Positions 16,426 through 25,518 of a DNA stretch of 64,000 nt are shown here, in pieces (the stretch's first letter is position 1; every line of letters begins with the position of its first letter). A model generated the notes under the pieces. The model worked only from the letters and a program-made list of their open reading frames with translations, was not told the origin of the DNA and did no database searches. The DNA is from Pseudomonadales bacterium (lineage in GTDB: Bacteria > Pseudomonadota > Gammaproteobacteria > Pseudomonadales > Azotimanducaceae): NCBI GenBank assembly GCA_028279305.1, contig JANQOA010000183.1, forward strand, positions 1-64,000, in the 5' to 3' direction. Made by a program: the position numbers and the translations under genes.

Positions 16426-19239
16426 ATGAACACTAAGCAGTATTTTAAAACAAGTTGGTTATCCAAGCCGCTGGCCGCGTTTTTTGGCATCTGTCTGCTC
16501 GCGCAGGCACAGGCGGAAACAGTGGTAAGCATGAACTTCAACGGCAACTTTACAAATGGTGGAAGTGGTGACAACCCTACCTATCAAGTTATTGCGCCTT
16601 CGCTGTGGGATGGTAGTCCGCCCACTGGCGCAAACTTTGTTACCGAAGGCAGCCGTAACGCGATCAAACTCACTTTGAGTGAAGGGTTGTTTTTCAACAA
16701 CGACAGCATGACCCTGGCCACCAGCACTAAAATTCTAAGAGTCTCGATGGACTTCAAAGTGGACAACCTGGTGGACGTGCCGGGCGGCCACAATATCGTG
16801 CAGCTTTTCAACATCATGGATAAGTGGACACCGGGCGGGCATTCAAAAGCCGGTGTGCAGGTGACTTTTCAGCGGCAGGCCAATGGTAAGGGCGTGATCA
16901 AGTTCTACGCCCGCGACGGCCAGCAGGGTTTTGATTCAACGCCGATAATCAATACCGCCATGTTCGCCAACGTGGACACCGACACCTGGTGGCACATGAA
17001 ATTTGTGCTGGATGTGGAGCGCAAGGTGGTGACCGCAATGCTGAATGACCGGTATTTCCAGAAGAGTTTTGAGCGTTTCAACACCTCCGGCGTCGACCTG
17101 ACTCACGTGTTGGTTGCCGCGGCGGCCGATGAGGGCACCGCCTTTCGGGTGGGATGGGGCTCCCTTGATAAGCGTGATACGGAGATTTACCACGATGGTT
17201 CTGAGGGTACAAAGTACACTGCTGGGCTGTACATTGACGATTTTCAGTTGGACAACTCGCTACCGGACCCCTCCCACTTGGAATTTCAGGATACGCTGAA
17301 CCGGTTTACCGCGCATGTGGATGGTACTCAGGCACTGCAGGGTAGTGAGTTAGGGCAGCTGTATGAGCACGAGTTTCTGCCTTACATGGTGCTAAGCCAG
17401 CGGGGTTACTACCTGGAAGAAAACAAGGCCGAAATGGACAGCTATCTCAGTGCGTACGAGGAAGCCTATCCGCCCCTGTTCAGCAGCCGCTCTACGCAAC
17501 TGCCGCTGCATGAATACCCCATAGTCGACCGGGTGATGACCATCCTGCAGCATGACATCATGGTGACCCACTACAACAGCGGTGAGGTGGCGGATGTTGC
17601 GTCGCTGGTTTTCGAAGCCAGGGAAGCGTTTCCCGGCGTGGTGCAGAATGTAGAGAATGCCGTGCCGATCAGTGGTGCGCTGGTGAAGATAAACGGCAGC
17701 TACCAGGAGTATGCCGGAATCGCGCGCAATAGCCCCGCACACCGGCCCACTGGATACTGGGCGCGGGCCGGGCAGATGGTTGAAGTCTGCTTATCTGATA
17801 CCACGGCTGCGGCAAGCCTGGATGTGATAGTGGGTGCACATCCGCCGCTGAATCTGTCGCGTGTTACGAATCGTGCATACACCATTGTGACCGGATTCGA
17901 TTTCGACGAAACGGGATGCGCATCAATAGCGAACCCGTTCGGCGGTGGAATTTATGTACGCGTGCCGCATGGTACTCGTGAGGGATGGCTGGACGTGACG
18001 TTAACGGGCGGGGCGGTGGCGTCACCGTTCTTTGACAACCGTTCGGACAGTGTGCGTGCGCCCGGGAAGTCGAAAACCGGTTGGTGGGACTGGTACCGTA
18101 CGTTTTACGCCAGCGCTGTCTTGCCGCCTTGGAGTGATCTCGAGTCTGACAACGTGATGTTTACGGTGCCCTCAAATGCAGCGCGTAAAGTATTTGATGC
18201 TGCGAACGTTATGGACAAGTGGGATGCGGTGTACGACGCGGTAACCTTGTTTCAGGGTCGGACGGCGGGCCCTCGGCCTCGCTCAGAATATCTGGTTGTC
18301 GACAGCACCGCTTACTGTGGGGGTTGTGCCGGTTACTGGATGACCTTGCCCACCTGGACCGCCGGTCAACCCGTAACCAGCCGCATGATCGGCGGCAATT
18401 GGGATTACAGATATGGGCTGGGTGTATTCAACATTACCAAAGACCCGAACTTTTCCAGCGCCAGACGTTTTGACCATGCCCTGCACGAAAAAGGCCATAA
18501 CCTGCGTCACCCGACGCTCAAAGAAGCCAATGAGGAAGAGGCCAAAGCCAACGTCATCAAACTCGTAAGCCGCACCGAGGTATTCGGCAACAACTGGGAA
18601 CAAGCCCTGCTGTACCACAACCGTCAGGGTATGACGTTGGATGAAGTGGTGATGGACTGGCTGATCATGGATGAATTCTTAAGCGGTGAAACCATGCCGC
18701 TGCGGGCTTATCAGAGCAGGCCGATGATCAAATACATCGATCTGGCGCGGCTGTTCGGTGACGACTGGTCGGTGGTGGGTTCCATCATGCAGGAGTTTTA
18801 CAACGATCAGGATGTGTTTCCCCACTTCCGGGGTCACCGGGTGAAAGACAGCGACTTTGCCGCGATGGCCGTGCGCGCTTTTGAGAACCGCGGCGACCTC
18901 GGCGTTAATCCACTGCCGCTGTTGGAGTTCTGGGGTGTTATTCCCAAAGAGTCAACGGTAATTGACGCGGCAGGGTTAAACGAGAGCAGCGCCATCCGGG
19001 CACAGCTATTGGAAGAATATGGCAACCTTGTGCCAGACACGCAGGCGGCGTTCTTCAGTACCTATAGCCATCTCATCAACCACCGGAAGCTGGTTGCTAC
19101 CCGGGATCGCTTCAGGGAGGCTCACGACAATTGGGGAACGGCGGTTATTAATGTAGGTGGGACGGACTACATAGGCTATCCGGACGCCATTCAGGCTCGG
19201 ATTGATCAGGTGATCAGTAAGTATTTCACATCTCCCTAA
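16426..19239 (+). CDS. Secreted M60-like zinc metallopeptidase with lectin-like N-terminal domain
   Basis: A 937-residue protein from ATG 16426 (signal peptide 1-30, cleavage after AQAQA). Residues ~31-290 look like a concanavalin/LamG-type jelly roll (ETVVSMNFNGNF ... GLYIDDFQL). The C-terminal half has HEKGH at 687-691 (HExxH zinc motif) followed by an acidic stretch EANEEEAKAN that can supply the third ligand, plus the surrounding pattern of enhancin/M60 (SslE-like) peptidases, which cleave mucin-type glycoproteins. Host or algal glycoprotein as substrate is inference. Codon use is less GC-biased than neighbouring metabolic genes. A terminator follows. Confidence 0.78.
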   Translation: MNTKQYFKTSWLSKPLAAFFGICLLAQAQAETVVSMNFNGNFTNGGSGDNPTYQVIAPSLWDGSPPTGANFVTEGSRNAIKLTLSEGLFFNNDSMTLATSTKILRVSMDFKVDNLVDVPGGHNIVQLFNIMDKWTPGGHSKAGVQVTFQRQANGKGVIKFYARDGQQGFDSTPIINTAMFANVDTDTWWHMKFVLDVERKVVTAMLNDRYFQKSFERFNTSGVDLTHVLVAAAADEGTAFRVGWGSLDKRDTEIYHDGSEGTKYTAGLYIDDFQLDNSLPDPSHLEFQDTLNRFTAHVDGTQALQGSELGQLYEHEFLPYMVLSQRGYYLEENKAEMDSYLSAYEEAYPPLFSSRSTQLPLHEYPIVDRVMTILQHDIMVTHYNSGEVADVASLVFEAREAFPGVVQNVENAVPISGALVKINGSYQEYAGIARNSPAHRPTGYWARAGQMVEVCLSDTTAAASLDVIVGAHPPLNLSRVTNRAYTIVTGFDFDETGCASIANPFGGGIYVRVPHGTREGWLDVTLTGGAVASPFFDNRSDSVRAPGKSKTGWWDWYRTFYASAVLPPWSDLESDNVMFTVPSNAARKVFDAANVMDKWDAVYDAVTLFQGRTAGPRPRSEYLVVDSTAYCGGCAGYWMTLPTWTAGQPVTSRMIGGNWDYRYGLGVFNITKDPNFSSARRFDHALHEKGHNLRHPTLKEANEEEAKANVIKLVSRTEVFGNNWEQALLYHNRQGMTLDEVVMDWLIMDEFLSGETMPLRAYQSRPMIKYIDLARLFGDDWSVVGSIMQEFYNDQDVFPHFRGHRVKDSDFAAMAVRAFENRGDLGVNPLPLLEFWGVIPKESTVIDAAGLNESSAIRAQLLEEYGNLVPDTQAAFFSTYSHLINHRKLVATRDRFREAHDNWGTAVINVGGTDYIGYPDAIQARIDQVISKYFTSP

Positions 19240-19260
19240 CTGGACTAGTGTTGCCTGGGA

Positions 19261-19286
19261 AAGCCCGCTTCGGCGGGCTTTTTTTA
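19261..19286 (+). terminator. Rho-independent terminator
   Basis: AAGCCCGC-TTCG-GCGGGCTT (8-bp stem, UUCG tetraloop) followed by a run of T. It closes the transcription unit of the M60-like peptidase, 21 bases past its stop. Confidence 0.93.
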
Positions 19287-19434
19287 TGTCCCGATACATT
19301 GCGGGTGCGCTGAAAAAATACTGACTGATCGCTTGGACATAGTTGACCTTTCGTTAATTTACCGTTGAGACCCGCATTGCAGAATTGCATAGGGTGATGT
19401 CACCTAGAAAACAACATAGATCGAGGCCTTTTCA

Positions 19435-22400
19435 ATGAGTCGATGGACCCTGACTGAAACTATTCGTGGCAACTCAACCCGGGTGCCGTTGGAGGATTTG
19501 GGCGGTGCCGGGGGTAACTGGAGTACCAAGCAGAACGCTGAGTATGTCTTGAAAGCTGATGATCAGGCCGTAGACGGGGACGTGCAGGTCCGCCAGCAGG
19601 GGCAGAATCTGCGTGTAGAAGTTGATGGTCAGGTTGTACTCACTCTGGTTGATTTTTTTGCGCCGGGCGCCAGCAGTACTTTGCAGGTGGCGTTGCCCTT
19701 CATGGTGGGTGAGGTGGCTTCAGACGACGCTGATGCCGGCGACACGCAGGGTGTGCTGTGGTCCCACGCGGGCGCGGGTGCTGAAAGCAATGCGGACTGG
19801 CTCGCCTGGGCCAGCTTGTTGGCGGTGGCTGGAGCGGGTGCTTATGTCATAGAAGACGACGATGATTCAGATCCGGTATTTGTTCCCCCGGGAGCACCGG
19901 ACGACACACCGGACGACATGCCAGACGACACGCCCGACACGCCGGACGACACGCCGGATGCCCCCACAGAGCTGCCGGTGCTGGCTTTACAGTTGCAAAC
20001 CGACAGTGGTGTGCCGGACGACTTGGTGACCAACGTGGGCACCGTAGAACTGATAGACGCGACGCTGGTCGTCCCTGAGGCCTCATTGCAGTACAGCACA
20101 GACGGCGGTAACACCTGGGTGGATTCTTTTGCGGCGGTTGAAGGTGCCAATGGAGTGCAAGTACGGCAGGCGGACAGCAACGGCAATACCAGCGCTGCGT
20201 CTCCGATTCTGGAGTTCACTCTGGATACCATGATTGAAACACCGGTTTTGAGCTTGCAGAACGGTTTTGGCGTCGGTAATCCGCCAACTGCAAACCGTCC
20301 GGCCTTTGCGCTATCCGGTCTGGAAACCGGCGCGGTTTTGGAATTCCGCATTGACGGCGGCGAGTGGATGATCATGAACGGTGTTGATGATCTGGGCGCG
20401 GCGTTTCTGAGCGTTGCGGATGGTCAGTACTTATTGGAGGTACGCCAGACTGATATTGCCGGCAACACTAGTGGTGCCGCAGGTTTGGAATTCATTTTGG
20501 ACTCTTCCGTGCTGCTGCTGCCCCAGATCCTGATTGTGCCGGCAGAAGATACGGGGGAATCGGACAGGGATTTTTATACCAGCAACGGTGCGCTGCAACT
20601 GGTACGTCCCGATATACTCTGGCCGGACGCGGTGGTGCAGTGGAGTACGGACGGAGGTACAACATGGAACGATGGGTTGGATACCTTTGTTGCCGCGGAA
20701 GGCGAAAACACCGTGCTGGCCCGGCAGATCGTCCGATTTGAGGACGGCAGTTTGTTTGGCGTAGGCATTCAGACAGAGCTTGTTTTTACCTTCGACAGCC
20801 AGGTACGGGTGTTGGAACTGGCGGCAGATCTGGATGCCAATGGTTTTCCGGTTATAAGCAACGTCGAAGATGATGCGGTTGTCGAGTACCGGGTGAACTA
20901 TTCCGGCTCTGATCCTAATGAGGGGTGGAGCAGGGAGTATGTCCCGCAAGAAGGCACCATGTTGCTTGAGGTCCGCCAGATTGATCTGGCCGGTAACATC
21001 AGCGCCGCTGCCTCCAGGACTTTCGATTTCACTACACCCGTGCCACCAGCGGAACAGGTGGTGGTCTTTAATCTAAGCGACATCTACAGCCCCGACTCTA
21101 ACACTCAGTATCTTGAAGGTGGTGTGTCCTCCGAGTATCTGGGTCAGCGTACGTTTGATGTAAGGGTAGAGTACTGGATCTACATCGTGGTGGACGAAGC
21201 CAACTTTACCAAAGACGCGCAGAGCCGCCTGCTGGCTTTCGACATGTTGGAAGGCAATACCTGGTCCGGTGGGGAAAATCTAGGTGCGGACGACCATATT
21301 GTGCTGATCTCCAGTGACGGCAGCCCCGTTCAGGGATGGGGCCGATCCGGTATCACTGGCGCGGTCTTCACGGCGGGTGAGCAGGCCGCATGGTTGACCG
21401 CTGCTGGCGGTTCAAGACCGTCAGCCGCAGCTCTCAATGGTGGTGGGTTGTTCAGACGTTTCTATGACAATGACATCAACTCGCTGGATCTGTGGGCAGG
21501 GAACGCCGTATGGACCGGTGCACAACGCCCGCAACTGGACTATTCCAGCTATTGGGTGGATCTGCAGGCGGGTGAGGACAGATCCGTAGACGGCAACGTC
21601 ACCGACGACCGCAATTTCACGTTGTTTGAAAATCCGGGTAACCCGCTGGGTGATGGCTGGAACGTCTGGTTCAGTCTGACACCGAATGATCCGAATTCCT
21701 GGGTGGACAATTTTGATGAGTTGAGTCTGGATCGAACTGCAGACGTTCACGATATCTGGATGGTCCAGAGGTCGGTGGATGGGTTCGAATCGCGTCCGAT
21801 TCTTTACCGGGTAGAAATAGATCAGAACGTCAACGCTGAGTCGCGGGTGGTGGTGTTCGATCTGTTGCAAGGTTCGTCATCGGTCGACACGGATGGGAAT
21901 CGAGAATTTGATCTAGGCGTCACCTATAACGTTTACATTGTAATTGATGCGGAGGGTGATGGTACCGCACCATTTCAGTTGAACTCCGCGGAGAAATGGT
22001 CCGGCACCGATAACCTTGGTGATGACGACAAGGTGATCCTGATATCGTCAGATGGGGCGCCGATTATAGGCAGTAGGGGTGGACACATCGGCTCCAACGT
22101 TTTCTTATCGCAATCTGGTCCAATATCCTCTTGGTACGTCAACTGGGGCACGTTTTCCAGTCCGGCCGCCCGGCTCGACTATTTGGGTAACCTGCAGCGA
22201 TACACTGGTGGTGGTGGAACCAGCCCCGTTGAGCTTTTTGCGACCCCGCTCCACGTCTTCTTCACCCAGGTTGATACCAACAATGGCAGCCCCCAGATTG
22301 ATGTATCCCAATATTGGATTGAACGCGAACTGTTCCTGCGCGGTGATGAGTTGGACAACATCGACGCTGCGACGGACATTGCCCCTGCGGCGGTGTTGCC

Positions 22401-23067
22401 CGCGGGCTTTGAAGGCTGGCAGGTACAGTTTTCCGCAAATGGTGAAAGCGGCTGGAGCTCTGACTCCGCCAGCCATGATGAAGTCATTGCAGGTCTTCTA
22501 AGCGGCGGCAGTTTCGGTGACGACATTTCGGTTCACGTCCGGCTGCACAATCCGGACACTGGCACTAACACACCGTCACTGCAGGTGGGTTTCCAACTCA
22601 ACGAAACGGTGAATTTTGATCTGGTTGATGGAACGTCCAGTGCCGGTGTCTCAGGCAGTCGCACCTTCGATGCGGACACGACATACACCATATTTGTTGT
22701 AGTTGACCCGGAGTCGAATGCTGTTTCACTGGATGCTGGCCAGCAGTGGACGGGTGCTGATAAGCTGGGCGCTGACGATACCATTGTATTAATTTCAAAC
22801 GATGAGAGTTTATCTGTTCAAGGCTTCGGTGGCGGTACCATCACCAGCGCAGGCTTTGCTGCCGGTTCGCCTGCAGGATTACAATGGCGCACCAATAGCG
22901 GCTCGCTCGATTTGGCAGGCTTTCTTGTTAGCAGCGGCGGATTTGTCCGCCGTCATTCCGACAGATCTTCGTTCGTGGATCTCTGGACCAACACTGCGCC
23001 TTTACCCGCTATGCAAATCGGCTACTCAAACTACACCCACTACCGCACCACTCTCGGTGTAACCTAG
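19435..23067 (+). CDS. Large surface/exported protein with Ig-like domains and a repeated novel domain
   Basis: A 1210-residue acidic protein without a classical signal peptide. Residues 1-110 resemble the prefix domain of BapA-type adhesins; 122-139 are hydrophobic; 154-177 are a PDDTPDD-type linker. Four Ig-like domains follow (about 182-536), with the signature VRQxDxxGNTS. Then a ~160-residue domain with the core WSGxDxLGxDDxxxLISxDG occurs three times (starting near 542, 803, 1059), separated by Ig-like spacers. A type I secretion route is possible, but no RTX repeats or transporter genes are seen here. Gene preceded by GGTGATGTCACC palindrome at 19393 and followed by a terminator. Confidence 0.75.
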   Translation: MSRWTLTETIRGNSTRVPLEDLGGAGGNWSTKQNAEYVLKADDQAVDGDVQVRQQGQNLRVEVDGQVVLTLVDFFAPGASSTLQVALPFMVGEVASDDADAGDTQGVLWSHAGAGAESNADWLAWASLLAVAGAGAYVIEDDDDSDPVFVPPGAPDDTPDDMPDDTPDTPDDTPDAPTELPVLALQLQTDSGVPDDLVTNVGTVELIDATLVVPEASLQYSTDGGNTWVDSFAAVEGANGVQVRQADSNGNTSAASPILEFTLDTMIETPVLSLQNGFGVGNPPTANRPAFALSGLETGAVLEFRIDGGEWMIMNGVDDLGAAFLSVADGQYLLEVRQTDIAGNTSGAAGLEFILDSSVLLLPQILIVPAEDTGESDRDFYTSNGALQLVRPDILWPDAVVQWSTDGGTTWNDGLDTFVAAEGENTVLARQIVRFEDGSLFGVGIQTELVFTFDSQVRVLELAADLDANGFPVISNVEDDAVVEYRVNYSGSDPNEGWSREYVPQEGTMLLEVRQIDLAGNISAAASRTFDFTTPVPPAEQVVVFNLSDIYSPDSNTQYLEGGVSSEYLGQRTFDVRVEYWIYIVVDEANFTKDAQSRLLAFDMLEGNTWSGGENLGADDHIVLISSDGSPVQGWGRSGITGAVFTAGEQAAWLTAAGGSRPSAAALNGGGLFRRFYDNDINSLDLWAGNAVWTGAQRPQLDYSSYWVDLQAGEDRSVDGNVTDDRNFTLFENPGNPLGDGWNVWFSLTPNDPNSWVDNFDELSLDRTADVHDIWMVQRSVDGFESRPILYRVEIDQNVNAESRVVVFDLLQGSSSVDTDGNREFDLGVTYNVYIVIDAEGDGTAPFQLNSAEKWSGTDNLGDDDKVILISSDGAPIIGSRGGHIGSNVFLSQSGPISSWYVNWGTFSSPAARLDYLGNLQRYTGGGGTSPVELFATPLHVFFTQVDTNNGSPQIDVSQYWIERELFLRGDELDNIDAATDIAPAAVLPAGFEGWQVQFSANGESGWSSDSASHDEVIAGLLSGGSFGDDISVHVRLHNPDTGTNTPSLQVGFQLNETVNFDLVDGTSSAGVSGSRTFDADTTYTIFVVVDPESNAVSLDAGQQWTGADKLGADDTIVLISNDESLSVQGFGGGTITSAGFAAGSPAGLQWRTNSGSLDLAGFLVSSGGFVRRHSDRSSFVDLWTNTAPLPAMQIGYSNYTHYRTTLGVT
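19894..19965 (+). repeat. In-frame short repeat encoding a PDDTPDD linker
   Basis: Degenerate 12-15 base units (CCGGACGACACG type) encode an Asp/Pro/Thr linker after the hydrophobic segment of the large surface protein. Such linkers commonly separate the membrane-proximal and repeat regions of adhesins. Confidence 0.7.
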
Positions 23068-23079
23068 CTCACCCCTCTC

Positions 23080-23101
23080 AGGCCCGCCCCGGCGGGCCTT
23101 C
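23080..23101 (+). terminator. Rho-independent terminator-like hairpin
   Basis: AGGCCCGCC-CC-GGCGGGCCT (9-bp stem) immediately after the stop of the large surface protein; the T-run is short (TTCT). Confidence 0.75.
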
Positions 23102-23162
23102 TGGTCCCTCCCCCAGGCGTGATACCCTCCGGGATGTCTTCACGCGAAATGGGGGAAGGGCC

Positions 23163-24044
23163 TTGGGAGTGGGAAACCGTCTGGATGAAAAAGTAGCTGT
23201 GGTCACCGGCGGTGCCAGCGGCATGGGCCGCAGCACCGTGTTGCGTTTTCTGCAGGAAGGCGCCCGGGTGGTGGTGGCGGACTACAATACCGAAACCGGT
23301 GAACAGGTGGTTGCGGAAGCAGCCGGTCAGGGTTTTGCGGACCAGGTGCGGTTCATCAAGACCGACGTCGCCAATGAGGCTGATATCCAAGCCATGCTGG
23401 CCTGTGCCGCGGACGCTTTCGGCCGCCTGGATATTGTGTTCAACAACGCCGGGGTGGGCGGCGCCATCGGCCCGCTGACCGAAACCACGGTGGAAGCCTG
23501 GGATTACACCATGGACGTGCTGGCCAAAGGGGTGTTTCTGGGTATTAAACATGCTGCCCGTATCATGCGCGAGCAGCGTGACGGCGGCTCCATCATCAAC
23601 ACCGCTTCCATTGCCGGTTTAAGCGGTGACGGCGGCCCGCTGGTGTACTCCGCGGCCAAAGCCGCGGTGATCAGTTTAACCAAGTCCTCAGCGGTGGAAC
23701 TGGCGCCGGACAAGATCCGGGTTAATGCCATCTGCCCGGGGTTTATTGCTACGCCGTTGGCTGCCGGAGACCGTCTGCAACAGGCCCGGGAACGTTTTGC
23801 CGGCGCTCAGCCCTGGCCCGAACATGGAGACGGCGACCATATTGCCGGCGCGGCTTTGTTTCTGGCCAGCGACGATGCCAGATTTGTCACCGGCGAATCG
23901 ATTATTGTCGACGGCGGTCTGACCGCAGCCGGGCCGGAACTCTCCAAACGTTTCCCGCGCTCGTCAGCCCGGGATTCCAACGTCAGCGGGATAACCAAAG
24001 GCACCACCGGTGAAGCGCCGGAGATCCGGCGGCTGGACGAATAG
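23163..24044 (+). CDS. SDR family oxidoreductase
   Basis: A 293-residue SDR with TGGASGMGR, NNAGVG, and catalytic YSAAKAA, and the usual C-terminal GESIIVDGG motif. The start is either TTG 23163 or GTG 23169; both follow a GGGGGAAGGG region. After the SDR core there is a ~40-residue extension (PELSKRFPRSSARDSN...) not typical of the family. The following MFS gene overlaps its end, so they form a two-gene unit. Confidence 0.83.
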   Translation: MGVGNRLDEKVAVVTGGASGMGRSTVLRFLQEGARVVVADYNTETGEQVVAEAAGQGFADQVRFIKTDVANEADIQAMLACAADAFGRLDIVFNNAGVGGAIGPLTETTVEAWDYTMDVLAKGVFLGIKHAARIMREQRDGGSIINTASIAGLSGDGGPLVYSAAKAAVISLTKSSAVELAPDKIRVNAICPGFIATPLAAGDRLQQARERFAGAQPWPEHGDGDHIAGAALFLASDDARFVTGESIIVDGGLTAAGPELSKRFPRSSARDSNVSGITKGTTGEAPEIRRLDE

Positions 24045-25455
24045 CTTGAGTACCCCGGCTGTTTCCCTGGCGGGCACCCCCGCCGCGCCGCCACTGGGCT
24101 ACCTCAGTTGGACTTTTGGCCAGGGTGCGCGTGATCCCTACTACATCATGGTAGTGATCTACATCTTCTATCCCTACTTCAGCAACACCGTGGTGGGGGA
24201 CCCGGTACGGGGCCAGGCACTCATCGGCTACCTCACCGCCGGTGCCGGATTTATCCTCGCCGCCACCGCGCCGTTTCTGGGTGCCATTGCGGACAAAGAC
24301 GGACGCCGCAAACCCTGGGTGTTGGGTACCGTGCTGGTGATGGGGGTGGGGGCCATGCTGCTGTGGTTTGTTAAACCCGCCGGGGCAGGGCTGGGCATCA
24401 CCCTGTCGTTGATTCTGTTACTGCTGATCAAAGTGGCGTTTACCACCTCGGAGGTATTCCACAACGCCATGCTGCCTTCGGTGGCGCCGGTTAACCGGGT
24501 GGGGCTGATCTCCGGTCTGGCGTTCTCGCTGGGCAACGTGGGTGGCCTGTTGCTGATGCTGTTTGTGTTGTTTGCGTTCTCCATGCCTGGGACTCAGGCG
24601 TGGTCCTTTCTGCCGGCTGAGCCTTTATTCGGCATTGATCAGGCCGCCCATGAACACAACCGGATTGTCGGGCCCATTGCCGGTGTGTGGATGCTGCTGA
24701 TGACGCTGCCGGTACTGTTGTTTACGCCGGACGGACGCGCCTCCAGCACACCCATGTGGCAACTTGCGCGGCAGGGTGTGGCAGACGTCGTGCAGACCTT
24801 GCGGCAAGTGAAACACTATTCGAACATCGGCATTTACCTGCTGGCGCGGATGTTTTTTATCGACGGCATGGTCGGTGTGATGACCTTCGGCGGCGTGTAT
24901 GCCTCCGGCACCTTCGGCTGGGATACCACCACCCTGCTGATTTTCGGCTTATGCACCAGTGCGTCCGCCATGCTGGGGGCCTATATCGGCGGCCGGCTGG
25001 ACGACAAGGTAGGCTCCATCCGCGCTCTGCAGATTGCCATCGGGGTGAGTTCAGCGGTGCTGCTTACCCTGGTTTCAGTGCAGCCTGATACCGTACTTTA
25101 CGTGGTGCATGTGGGCACGGACCCGGTCTGGGACGCACCTTATTTCAGCACCTTTGCGGAGTTGTTTTACTTCTGCACCAACCAGGTGTTTGCGATGTTT
25201 TTTGTCACCGGTCTTTCCGCCTCGCGCACGTTGATGGCAAAAATCTCACCGCCGGAAATGGCCACACAGTTTTTTGGCTTGTTTGCGCTGTCTGCCACGG
25301 TAACGGCCTTTCTGGCGCCGCTGCTGGTAGCCGCCACCACCGAATGGTTCAACTCCCAACGGGTGGGATTTGCCTCGCTGGCATCGCTGATGATCATCGG
25401 CGCACTGCTGTTGTTGCGGGTGAAAGAAGAACAGGCCAAGGTGGCCGGCACCTGA
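24010..25455 (+). CDS. MFS transporter, UMF1/Atg22-like
   Basis: A 481-residue membrane protein with about 12 hydrophobic segments. The loop ADKDGRRKPWVLGT between the second and third helices is the MFS motif A typical of the UMF1 (Atg22-like) group, some of which export amino acids. The frame starts at GTG 24010, overlapping the SDR by 35 bases; TTG 24046, just after the SDR stop, is an alternative that removes a basic stretch. Substrate unknown. Confidence 0.82.
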   Translation: MKRRRSGGWTNSLSTPAVSLAGTPAAPPLGYLSWTFGQGARDPYYIMVVIYIFYPYFSNTVVGDPVRGQALIGYLTAGAGFILAATAPFLGAIADKDGRRKPWVLGTVLVMGVGAMLLWFVKPAGAGLGITLSLILLLLIKVAFTTSEVFHNAMLPSVAPVNRVGLISGLAFSLGNVGGLLLMLFVLFAFSMPGTQAWSFLPAEPLFGIDQAAHEHNRIVGPIAGVWMLLMTLPVLLFTPDGRASSTPMWQLARQGVADVVQTLRQVKHYSNIGIYLLARMFFIDGMVGVMTFGGVYASGTFGWDTTTLLIFGLCTSASAMLGAYIGGRLDDKVGSIRALQIAIGVSSAVLLTLVSVQPDTVLYVVHVGTDPVWDAPYFSTFAELFYFCTNQVFAMFFVTGLSASRTLMAKISPPEMATQFFGLFALSATVTAFLAPLLVAATTEWFNSQRVGFASLASLMIIGALLLLRVKEEQAKVAGT

Positions 25456-25487
25456 GGTCCGCAGCCGGGGGCGTTGTTGCGTTGAAG

Positions 25488-25512
25488 CCAGGCTGAGTGG
25501 GGCTGAGCCTGG
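25488..25512. terminator. Possible bidirectional hairpin between convergent genes
   Basis: CCAGGCT/AGCCTGG, 7 bp with an 11-base loop, lies between the convergent MFS and P450 genes. No T-run follows on either strand, so termination activity is uncertain. Confidence 0.35.
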
Positions 25513-25518
25513 TTGGCG

